DNA of 32,363 bases from Verrucomicrobia bacterium CG1_02_43_26. GTDB lineage: Bacteria; Verrucomicrobiota; Verrucomicrobiia; Opitutales; CG1-02-43-26. The notes below the pieces were generated by a model that was given only the letters and a program-made list of their open reading frames with translations, made no database searches and was not told the DNA's origin. Position numbers and translations under genes: made by a program. The stretch covers positions 1-32,363 of the forward strand of contig MNWT01000004.1 of NCBI GenBank assembly GCA_001872735.1, in the 5' to 3' direction. Within the stretch, counting starts at the first letter, position 1. Every line of letters starts with the position of its first letter. Of the stretch, positions 20,192-26,728 are shown one piece after another.

Positions 20192-20220
20192 GACCGACGC
20201 GGTCTTTGGCGACAGCGCCA
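20192..20220 (-). promoter_or_regulatory. Tandem hairpins between atpE and atpF
   Basis: Read along the transcript, TGGCG-CTGT-CGCCA (20207-20220) is followed two bases later by GACCG-CGT-CGGTC (20192-20204). These are two compact GC-rich hairpins with tetraloop and triloop. No T-tract follows, so they are not a normal terminator. Placed directly after atpE, they could protect the 3' end of a processed atpE message or slow read-through, raising c-subunit yield. Confidence 0.4.
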
Positions 20221-20233
20221 GTCATAAATCTTC

Positions 20234-20455
20234 TTAGCGGCCCAAGAACAACACGTAGAACGCGACAGCTTCTGCCAACGCCATACCGATAATCGCTTGG
20301 ACGAGAATTTTACCGGAAGCTCCCGGATTACGGCCAACAGCTTCCGCTGCTTTACCTCCTACCATGCCTACGCCGATGGCAGCTGCCATACAACCGAGGC
20401 CGGCCTGGAGACCGTAGTGAATATTACCTGTGATTTCTGCTAGTATCTGATACAT
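20234..20455 (-). CDS. atpE: F1F0 ATP synthase c subunit (proton type)
   Basis: This subunit forms the membrane rotor ring. It is 73 aa with two hydrophobic helices joined by the polar loop GRNPGA. The first helix contains the glycine-rich AAAIGVGMVGG and the second carries the ion-binding Glu62 in GMALAEAVAFYVLFLG. The residue after Glu is Ala rather than Ser, and the first helix lacks the Gln of sodium-binding rings, so a proton-coupled ring is expected. AAGGA lies 8 bases upstream of the ATG, one of the few clear ribosome-binding sites here, in keeping with the high copy number of c. Confidence 0.96.
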   Translation of the reverse strand: MYQILAEITGNIHYGLQAGLGCMAAAIGVGMVGGKAAEAVGRNPGASGKILVQAIIGMALAEAVAFYVLFLGR

Positions 20456-20564
20456 TTTCTTTTCCTTAGTTTATCAATTAACAACATTGATCTTAATCGC
20501 CCACACACGTTGCAGATTGGTTACTGCTGGCATGGTCCCGATCAAGAAATTTTTTAAGCTGGGG

Positions 20565-21431
20565 TTAGGCATGTTCTTCTTCATCTCCATGGTTACAAAT
20601 GAGACCTATATAAACCGCTACTAATAGAGTGAAGACAAGCGCCTGGATGAGTGCTATGAGCATTTCCAGGAAGTAAAAAGGAACCGGCAAGATATAGGCA
20701 AAGATGCCGTGCATACTGGTAAGTAAATTCTCACCCCCAAAAATGTTACCAAACAAACGAAATGTTAGAGATACCAGGCGGAACAAAATGGAAATTACTT
20801 CGATAATACCAACACCGAAAAACACCACAAACAAAGGATAGTAGAGCCAACCCGGAACCTCTTTCCTCTCGGCTTTATTGCCAAAGAGATCGTAAACAAC
20901 ACCTTTAAATCCAACATATCGGAAAATAAAATAAAGCCATGCAATGAAGGAAACAATCGCAAGCGCCAGCGTCATATTCAGATCCGCATTACCGGGCCTG
21001 AAATAGTAGAGCAAATGCCCACTTTCATCATAATGGCCGAATGTACCAACTCCTGGGATTAAGCCACTGATGTTTTGTATTAAGATAAAAAAGAAAAAAC
21101 CGATGAGCAGAGGGAATGCTTTATCTGCTACTTTTTTCCCAACAATCGGATTAATAATATCCTTCACCCCATCCAACATACTTTCGATAACCGCCTGTCC
21201 CTTTGAAGGGATAAGCTTGGGGTGCCTGCCTCCGGCCATCCAACGGATTCCAACAATAATAAGCAAAGAAACAACCCAACTCGTCACCATTGAATTAGTA
21301 ATATGGAGACCTCCAATACTATACAAAATATAGGCTTTCGGGCTTACGGCCTCTGTCGAAGCAAATGCTCCAGAAGCCATGGCAAAAAGGATTATAATTG
21401 AGGTTATGGTTGTTTTAAAATGATATCTCAT
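20565..21431 (-). CDS. atpB: F1F0 ATP synthase a subunit
   Basis: This is the stator membrane subunit with the proton half-channels. The essential arginine is in SLTFRLFGNIFGGE. The segments NISGLIPGVGTFG and LIALIQALVFTLLVAVYIGL are also typical. I start it at 21431 because the resulting N-terminus (MRYHFKTTITSIIILFAMAS) is a signal-peptide-like segment. The longer frame to 21482 adds 17 residues and overlaps the likely promoter. Length is 288 aa, long for the family because of the N-terminal extension. It is first in the operon and divergent from the type III secretion genes; no atpI precedes it. Confidence 0.93.
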   Translation of the reverse strand: MRYHFKTTITSIIILFAMASGAFASTEAVSPKAYILYSIGGLHITNSMVTSWVVSLLIIVGIRWMAGGRHPKLIPSKGQAVIESMLDGVKDIINPIVGKKVADKAFPLLIGFFFFILIQNISGLIPGVGTFGHYDESGHLLYYFRPGNADLNMTLALAIVSFIAWLYFIFRYVGFKGVVYDLFGNKAERKEVPGWLYYPLFVVFFGVGIIEVISILFRLVSLTFRLFGNIFGGENLLTSMHGIFAYILPVPFYFLEMLIALIQALVFTLLVAVYIGLICNHGDEEEHA

Positions 21432-21460
21432 TGATAGATCATATGGGATGCAACAAGGAG

Positions 21461-21489
21461 ATGATGAAAAATTAAAGACCATAGGTCAA
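21461..21489 (-). promoter_or_regulatory. Putative promoter of the atp operon
   Basis: On the minus strand TTGACC (21484-21489), a 17-bp spacer and CATCAT (21461-21466) give a sigma-70-like promoter with a good -35 and weak -10 box. The expected leader to ATG 21431 is about 23 nt. It lies in the divergent region shared with sctS. Confidence 0.3.
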
Positions 21490-21541
21490 TGTTCTAATGT
21501 CATATTCGTTAGTTTTTTTTAGAGTAAAATTTTTACCCAAA

Positions 21542-21634
21542 ATGGACAGAATGAGTAAAAAAGATTGGCGAAGGCTATCTATCTTGCTTATACTTAACCT
21601 AAGTAGGCTCATGCCCTCCAAATTATATGCCTGA
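21542..21634 (+). CDS. Micro-ORF with signal-peptide-like sequence, overlapping the sctS start
   Basis: This is a 30-codon frame beginning MDRMSKKDWRRLSILL and ending KLYA. It has a basic start, a hydrophobic core (LSILLILNLS) and a small-residue end, the look of a secretion signal. Its TGA stop (21632-21634) lies inside the first three codons of sctS, so the two could be translationally coupled. SctR normally sits directly upstream of SctS, and SctR/FliP proteins often begin with a signal peptide. This may therefore be a remnant of sctR or a leader peptide. It may also be chance. Confidence 0.35.
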   Translation: MDRMSKKDWRRLSILLILNLSRLMPSKLYA

Positions 21635-21896
21635 ATCCATCATAATCGACTTTACGATCAAAGGAATGGTCCTGGTTCTCCTGCTTTCCATGCCCGCTAT
21701 TGTGATCGCTACGGTTGCCGGCTTAGGCGTGAGTATCGTACAAGCGTTGACGCAGATACAAGAACAGACACTGGGTTTCGCGGTCAAATTGATCGTGGTC
21801 ATAGCAGTGCTTCTTTTTTCAGCTAGTTGGATGACTGCGGAACTATACAAGTACTCTAACTATTTGTTTACTTCTTTTCATCTATACGCGAAATGA
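21627..21896 (+). CDS. sctS: Type III secretion export apparatus protein SctS
   Basis: This is a small inner-membrane component of the injectisome export gate (YscS/HrcS/FliQ family). It is 89 aa with two hydrophobic helices (VLVLLLSMPAIVIATVAGL and LIVVIAVLLFSASWMTAELY) joined by VQALTQIQEQTLGFAVKL. The sequence ALTQIQEQTL-x-FA-x-KL followed by an SASW segment is characteristic of non-flagellar SctS; FliQ usually has ATQINEQTLSF-x-PK. It overlaps sctT by four bases (ATGA), indicating a tightly coupled operon. sctR, normally just upstream, is absent from this position. Confidence 0.92.
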   Translation: MPESIIIDFTIKGMVLVLLLSMPAIVIATVAGLGVSIVQALTQIQEQTLGFAVKLIVVIAVLLFSASWMTAELYKYSNYLFTSFHLYAK

Positions 21897-22690
21897 GTGA
21901 AATCAATAGCTTGGAGCAGTTTATCATTGTCTTGACGCTTAGCTTGGGGCGGATTACGGGCGTTACCCTTATTGCGCCTTTCTTTAGTCAGCAGTTTTTT
22001 CTAGGCATGGCTCGAATAGTGGTCTCGATTAACTTGATCGTCATTGTTATGCCGATGGTGATCTATGGGTATACGCCTGGGGAGCTAACCTATGCGCAGA
22101 TAGGCCTACTGATGGTAAAGGAAGTTATCTTGGGAGTTATTATGGGTTTTGTGGTATCTCTGGCCTTTTGGGCCGCGGAGGGCGCGGGAAACTTCTTGGA
22201 TACGCAACGTGGAGCGAGTATTTCACAAATTTTTGACCCCATGGTCGGCGGCACAACAACACCTTTGGGGTCGCTTTTTAATAAGTTTTTTATCTTTTTA
22301 TTTTTCACACTAGGGGGGTTTGTCCTTTTCCTGACTTTTTTTTACAAATCATTTCAAGTTTGGCCGCTTTTTTCGTTTTACCCCAACATATCTTTAGCGG
22401 TAGCCACGGCCTTTCTAAACTCAATGGACTACCTGATGCAGACGCTTGTTTTGATAGCCGCTCCCATTGCCATAGTGCTCTTTTTAGTAGAGTTTGGGCT
22501 GGGTTTGATGAACCGTTTCGCGCAGCAATTAAATGTATTTTCCCTTTCCATGCCGATAAAGAGTGGCATTGCGGCCTTTTTATTGATTCTCTACCTGTCT
22601 TTTATGGCGGAACTTTTCCAAATAGAAATCATTAAGACGCACAAAATTTTTGAATATTTTGAAAAACTAATTATTTCGACCGCGGCATGA
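21893..22690 (+). CDS. sctT: Type III secretion export apparatus protein SctT
   Basis: This is the membrane export-gate subunit of the YscT/SpaR/FliR family (265 aa, about six hydrophobic segments). Injectisome-type signatures are FLDTQRGASISQIFDPMVGG, TPLGSLFNKF and NRFAQQLNVFSLSMPIKSGI; FliR lacks the MPIKS segment. The protein joins SctR and SctS to form the helical export gate at the base of the needle complex. It overlaps both neighbours by four bases, so translation of S, T and U is likely coupled. Confidence 0.93.
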   Translation: MSEINSLEQFIIVLTLSLGRITGVTLIAPFFSQQFFLGMARIVVSINLIVIVMPMVIYGYTPGELTYAQIGLLMVKEVILGVIMGFVVSLAFWAAEGAGNFLDTQRGASISQIFDPMVGGTTTPLGSLFNKFFIFLFFTLGGFVLFLTFFYKSFQVWPLFSFYPNISLAVATAFLNSMDYLMQTLVLIAAPIAIVLFLVEFGLGLMNRFAQQLNVFSLSMPIKSGIAAFLLILYLSFMAELFQIEIIKTHKIFEYFEKLIISTAA

Positions 22691-23754
22691 GTGACGACAA
22701 GCAGTCCGGGGAAAAGACAGAGGATCCAACAGATAAACGGCTCCGCGATGCCAGGAAAAAGGGGCAAGTGGCCAAAAGCGCGGATGTCAGCTCAACTTGG
22801 CTACTAATCGTGATGTTCGTTTACTTCGCGATGTTTAAATATATCTTGTTGGAAAAATTTAAAGAACTAGTTCTTTTGCCCACTGTATTTATGTCCCAGC
22901 CTTTTGAGGAAGCGTTACCGCAAGTGGTGGCGGGTATGATAAGTTTATTTTTATTACTTACAGTTCCTATGCTGCTGCTAGTGGCGATTATGGGTATTTT
23001 TATTAATTTCTTGCAAACAGGACCTGTATTCAGCGTAGACCCAATGAAGCCAGACATGAAAAAGCTGAATCCGGCAGCCGGATTAAAGCGTATTTTCTCA
23101 AAAAAGGGGTTGGTTGAAGTCCTCAAAAACACGCTAAAGACGATTTTTTTGGGCATAGTGCTCTATTATGTTATCAAAAATACGATCCAGCCATTGATGC
23201 TTATCCCATTCTCAGGGCTGAATGCGATCTTTGCCGTCATGATCCCTGTCTTCAAGAATTTTGCAATTAGTGTAAGTATGGTGTATATTGTAGTAGCTGT
23301 TGCGGATTTACTGTTCCAACGCTGGCAATACAAAAAGGATCTTATGATGACGAAAGACGAAGTAAAGCGGGAGTATAAGGAAATGGAAGGGGATCCCCTC
23401 ATCAAGGGAGAACGCAGGCAACTCCATGAAGAACTTGCCATGAGCGATAATGTGGAGGCTGTTAAAAAATCTTCCGCGCTAATTACCAATCCAACAGAGT
23501 ACGCGATTGCGATTTATTACGAAGAAGGCAAGGTACTGCTCCCCATGGTCATGGCCAAAGGGAAAGGCCATATGGCAAAGAAAATGATCGAAACCGCTCT
23601 GGAAAACGATATACCTATCATGCGCGATGTGCCACTAGCCCACTCTCTTTACCAGCAGACACCCGAATTCCACTACATACCGGAAGAGCTTATAGAGCCA
23701 GTTGCAGCTGTTCTTGTCTGGGCCAAAAGCCAGCAAAGCGCCAGCGACATGTAG
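22687..23754 (+). CDS. sctU: Type III secretion autoprotease/switch protein SctU with NPTE site
   Basis: This is the export-gate switch protein of the YscU/HrcU/FlhB family (355 aa). The N-terminus (GEKTEDPTDKRLRDARKKGQ, then VAKSADVSS) is typical of SctU. Four membrane helices occupy about residues 35-210. The cytoplasmic domain contains the self-cleavage loop as N268-P269-T270-E271, where most of the family has NPTH. Cleavage between Asn and Pro normally switches substrate choice from needle to translocators. Downstream RDVPLAHSLYQQ and YIPEELIEPVAAVLVWA are well kept and are injectisome-like. The Asn-Pro-Thr core is intact, so cleavage may still occur. Last of the three coupled genes. Confidence 0.93.
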   Translation: MSDDKQSGEKTEDPTDKRLRDARKKGQVAKSADVSSTWLLIVMFVYFAMFKYILLEKFKELVLLPTVFMSQPFEEALPQVVAGMISLFLLLTVPMLLLVAIMGIFINFLQTGPVFSVDPMKPDMKKLNPAAGLKRIFSKKGLVEVLKNTLKTIFLGIVLYYVIKNTIQPLMLIPFSGLNAIFAVMIPVFKNFAISVSMVYIVVAVADLLFQRWQYKKDLMMTKDEVKREYKEMEGDPLIKGERRQLHEELAMSDNVEAVKKSSALITNPTEYAIAIYYEEGKVLLPMVMAKGKGHMAKKMIETALENDIPIMRDVPLAHSLYQQTPEFHYIPEELIEPVAAVLVWAKSQQSASDM

Positions 23755-23940
23755 TTCTTTTGTTTACGAATAGGAAAATGGAAATAAGGAATGATTCTTT
23801 TTTTCATCACAATTCTTTTATTAAAAAAGGGTTACAGTTTTTAAAAAAATATTTTAAAAAAAAACTTGCGTCTCCTTCTTCTCGATGCAGAATCAACAAT
23901 CTATTCACGATTCATTTCGTGAATATCTCCCGCGGGAGTT

Positions 23941-23960
23941 GGGGTAACAAGTAACGAGAT
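23941..23960 (-). repeat. 20-bp sequence repeated inverted at 5746-5765
   Basis: This is the exact reverse complement of the element in the leader of the secreted-protein gene at 5788. On the plus strand, transcribed as the 3' region of sctU, it reads GGGGTAACAAGTAACGAGAT and could pair over all 20 bases with that leader. It lies between a 12-bp palindrome and the terminators. Confidence 0.6.
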
Positions 23961-23967
23961 CAAGTAG

Positions 23968-24006
23968 AAAAAAATGACGGGCAGCTTAGGGGTAGGCGGC
24001 CCGTCA
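23968..24006 (-). terminator. Terminator of the Nudix gene
   Basis: TGACGGGC (23975-23982) and GCCCGTCA (23999-24006) form an 8-bp stem with a 16-nt loop. On the minus strand the stem is followed by ATTTTTTT, so it terminates leftward transcription from the Nudix gene. Confidence 0.6.
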
Positions 24007-24013
24007 ACCCTTT

Positions 24014-24052
24014 AAGGGAGCTGACTGAAAAGTCGGCTCCCTTATCTTTTTT
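24014..24052 (+). terminator. Terminator of the sctSTU operon
   Basis: A 13-bp stem with one G-T pair (AAGGGAGCTGACT with AGTCGGCTCCCTT) closes a GAAA tetraloop and is followed by ATCTTTTTT. It ends rightward transcription from sctSTU and lies about 260 bases beyond the sctU stop, leaving a long 3' UTR. Confidence 0.8.
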
Positions 24053-24068
24053 AACTCAAAAACAGTTA

Positions 24069-24524
24069 CTAAAAAGCAGCGCCAAGGACACCCGAATCGT
24101 CTATTAACTGCACCCATTGGCGAACGGAGGGAAAGGTATCAATGGCATCAATCTTATCGACCGATACCCATTCAATCGCAAAGGCTTCTCGTTCATTCAG
24201 AATCGGTTGCGCATTGCTCTTTTTAGGCACCCCCACGTACACAAGATCCACGTGATCTCTAATGGGGGACACGCGGTTGAGTTGTACGCCCCAGGGTTTA
24301 GCAAGACCGCCGTCTACGGGAGTATCCCCCTCCCCTATTAAATTAATTTCTAGGCCAGTTTCTTCAAAAACCTCACGGTGCAGAGATTCATCCGGGGTTT
24401 CCGTTGGCTCTACTTTCCCACCGGCAGGAAGCCATTTACCTAGCTTCTTATGATGCAAAAAAAGAAATTCATTCTTCTCGTTAATAATATAAACAGTGAC
24501 ACATAAAATACGCTCTTGATCCAT
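24069..24524 (-). CDS. Nudix hydrolase
   Basis: This is a pyrophosphohydrolase of the Nudix superfamily, which cleaves nucleoside diphosphates linked to another group. The complete Nudix box lies at residues 36-58: G-x5-E, then REVFEETGL, matching GX5EX7REUXEEXGU. The preceding strand FLFLHHKKLGKWLPAGG is typical. At 151 aa it is a single-domain member. The substrate is not predictable from the box alone. The late segment ERE-AFAIEWVSVDKID fits the general MutT-like fold. It sits between ispG (upstream on the same strand, 56 bases away) and the convergent sctSTU operon. Confidence 0.92.
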   Translation of the reverse strand: MDQERILCVTVYIINEKNEFLFLHHKKLGKWLPAGGKVEPTETPDESLHREVFEETGLEINLIGEGDTPVDGGLAKPWGVQLNRVSPIRDHVDLVYVGVPKKSNAQPILNEREAFAIEWVSVDKIDAIDTFPSVRQWVQLIDDSGVLGAAF

Positions 24525-24580
24525 GCCCTAAATGTATAAAAACAAGTGGTTCAAGCAAACGGAAAATGCGAAATGCTCAA

Positions 24581-26653
24581 TTAACAGGTTACCCCCTGGG
24601 GTTCTTCTTCTTTGACAATCTCCTTGGGCTCTACCCAACGACCATGCTCTTTAATCAAATCCACTAAACGATCTACAGCTTCCGCTTCCGGGATGTTGTA
24701 TTTGATGCATTCTTTACCCACATACAAATTAATTTTACCGGGAGCCCCGCCCACGTAACCGAAATCCGCATCCGCCATCTCACCAGGACCGTTTACGATA
24801 CAACCCATAATGGCAATCGTCACACCGATTAAGTGTTCGGTTTTCTCACGTACTTTATCGGTTGTGGTTTCAAGATCAAAGAGCGTTCTGCCACAAGAGG
24901 GGCAGGAAACAAATTCTGTCTTGGTGAATCGCAGTCGAGAACCTTGGAGGATGTTATAGCTTAAAATCGCGGTGCGCTCGATATCGTTATAGTTTTCAAT
25001 ACTGACGATATCCCCAATACCATCACAGAGCAGGCTGCCCATATGAATCGATGCCTGTAAAATGGTTTCTCTAAAATGGCCGTTATTACCAAAGGCATTA
25101 TCACGGGTTGAGCGTATCCATATAGGAGCATTTATCGACTCTGTTTTCAGAACTTCCGCCAGCTCACGATATGAACCCATAGCGTGGTATCCTGGCTCGT
25201 TTTGAGAGGATGTGAAAACAATATTGGCAAATGTGGTATTGTTTGTTTTTAGCTCAGTGCAGATTTCAGGCAGCAGCGCAATAGGAGCATCAATTGCCAG
25301 GATTCTATTTTTTGCTTTTGAAGTAAAGGCTTGGAGCTTTTGAAATGCCGCTTGATCGGCAAGGCGTTGCGTAAAGAACCACCGGGTGGTATCGTCCCAA
25401 ACGTGTTTCTTTAAAAGGGAAATATCCATATCCACGCTCAGTTCTAGCACAAAATACGGAATGGTGTCTTTTAAAATACGGTTGAGATGGAAGACGGATT
25501 CCAAGGATTGCTCGTTTTCAATACGAAAGCATAGGCCCTCAATTTTATTATCCGGTAAACGATTGTGCATGCGGCAGATTTCCTGCGCTATTTTTTCAGG
25601 CGTTTTTTCTGAAAAATCGATCGCTACGAATACCCTTGGAAATTCGGAACTCGCAATAGGTGCTTTAGTTGCAGCGTTAATAACAACCGTATCGCGCCTG
25701 GTGTACGTATAAGGGTCTATAGAATCTCCTGTCAATAAAGCACGCTTCTCTTGATTAAGGCTCCAAAGATCTTCAGCCATTTTGGCTAATTGTTGGGCTA
25801 CCGGAATCTCGTAGACTGGGTTTTCCGTTAAAGAAACACGGATCGTATCGCCCAAACCGTCCATTAGTAGAGACCCGATACCTATGGCGCTTTTAACGCG
25901 GGCATCTTCCCCGTTACCGGCCTCCGTCACACCTAGGTGAAGCGGAAAATTCATGTTCTCTGCAGCCATACGCGCTACCATAAGTCTATAGGCTTGGATC
26001 ATAACCTTCGGGTTACTCGCCTTCATCGAGAGAATGATGTCATGGTAATTATAATCAACCGAGATTCGCAAGAACTCCAATGCAGACTCTACCATACCTA
26101 GTGGCGTGTCCCCATAGCGATTCATGATGCGATCAGAAAGAGATCCATGATTTGTGCCTATACGCAGGGATTTACCCAATTCCTTAGCTCGCTTCACCAA
26201 TGGCGAAAACTCGTCATGCAGGCGCTGCAATTCGATTTCGTATTCATTATCCGAATACTCTTTGATAGCAAACTTCTTATTGTCTGCAAAGTTACCGGGG
26301 TTAATGCGCACTTTCTCAACATGCTCTAGCGCTTCAAACGCCGCTTTGGGCAAGAAGTGAATATCGGCTACGAGGGGATTATCGAAGCCCGCTGCTCGAA
26401 ATTCGCGGTGGATATCTTTTAATGCTTTAGCTGCTGAGACATTTTGCGCAGTGATGCGAATAATCTCACACCCTGCTTCCGCAAGTTCAATCGATTGCTT
26501 TACGGTTGCTGCAACATCCAAAGTTGGCGTATTAACCATGGACTGAATGCGGATGGGATTTCCTCCCCCAACAGGAACATTGCCTACGTTAACAACACGG
26601 GTTTGATAGCGTTTGGCCGCATACCTTGAATAACAGTACTCATTCTCTTTCAT
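24581..26653 (-). CDS. ispG: 4-hydroxy-3-methylbut-2-en-1-yl diphosphate synthase, long form
   Basis: This is the penultimate enzyme of the MEP isoprenoid pathway, an iron-sulfur protein that converts MEcPP to HMBPP. The N-terminal TIM barrel contains GGNPIRIQSMVNTPT, ADIHFLPKAA and RINPGNFAD. The C-terminal domain holds the [4Fe-4S] ligands Cys584 and Cys587 (SCPSCGRT) and Cys618 (GCIVNGPGE), with Glu625 as fourth ligand. At 690 aa it is far longer than the roughly 370-residue E. coli enzyme. An insert of about 250 residues lies between the two domains, as in chlamydial, Bacteroidetes, verrucomicrobial and plant IspG. ATG 26653 has an AT-rich leader without Shine-Dalgarno. The symporter gene lies upstream on the same strand. 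Confidence 0.97.
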   Translation of the reverse strand: MKENEYCYSRYAAKRYQTRVVNVGNVPVGGGNPIRIQSMVNTPTLDVAATVKQSIELAEAGCEIIRITAQNVSAAKALKDIHREFRAAGFDNPLVADIHFLPKAAFEALEHVEKVRINPGNFADNKKFAIKEYSDNEYEIELQRLHDEFSPLVKRAKELGKSLRIGTNHGSLSDRIMNRYGDTPLGMVESALEFLRISVDYNYHDIILSMKASNPKVMIQAYRLMVARMAAENMNFPLHLGVTEAGNGEDARVKSAIGIGSLLMDGLGDTIRVSLTENPVYEIPVAQQLAKMAEDLWSLNQEKRALLTGDSIDPYTYTRRDTVVINAATKAPIASSEFPRVFVAIDFSEKTPEKIAQEICRMHNRLPDNKIEGLCFRIENEQSLESVFHLNRILKDTIPYFVLELSVDMDISLLKKHVWDDTTRWFFTQRLADQAAFQKLQAFTSKAKNRILAIDAPIALLPEICTELKTNNTTFANIVFTSSQNEPGYHAMGSYRELAEVLKTESINAPIWIRSTRDNAFGNNGHFRETILQASIHMGSLLCDGIGDIVSIENYNDIERTAILSYNILQGSRLRFTKTEFVSCPSCGRTLFDLETTTDKVREKTEHLIGVTIAIMGCIVNGPGEMADADFGYVGGAPGKINLYVGKECIKYNIPEAEAVDRLVDLIKEHGRWVEPKEIVKEEEPQGVTC

Positions 26654-26728
26654 AAGTTAAAAACACTTATAAAAGAGAATGACAAAAATTATCTATAGCG
26701 TCAAAATCAATCTGAGCTCGATAAATAG

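Larger units (their letters stand above)
23755..24068. other. Hairpin-rich convergent spacer between sctU and the Nudix gene
   Basis: This is 314 bases without a convincing gene. From left to right it holds an A/T-rich stretch with a nine-A run, a hairpin (ATTCACGA/TCGTGAAT, 23903-23924), a 12-bp palindrome CTCCCGCGGGAG (23927-23938), the 20-bp repeat (23941-23960), and two interleaved terminators. A 64-codon frame at 23760-23954 is judged spurious. The dense structure could also reflect a small RNA. Confidence 0.6.

Noticed and set aside
20474..20533. 19-codon frame MPAVTNLQRVWAIKINVVN between atpB and atpE (minus strand)
   Set aside because: It could be a leader peptide, but nothing beyond its existence supports it; spacers of this size often contain such frames.
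21627..23754. Flagellar fliQ-fliR-flhB
   Set aside because: The motifs ALTQIQEQTL, NRFAQQLNVFSLSMPIKS and YIPEELIEPVAAVLVW are of injectisome type, and no flagellar genes lie nearby.
23760..23954. 64-codon frame after sctU
   Set aside because: Composition follows poly-A tracts and hairpins, there is no ribosome-binding site, and the frame runs through a perfect palindrome and the 20-bp repeat.
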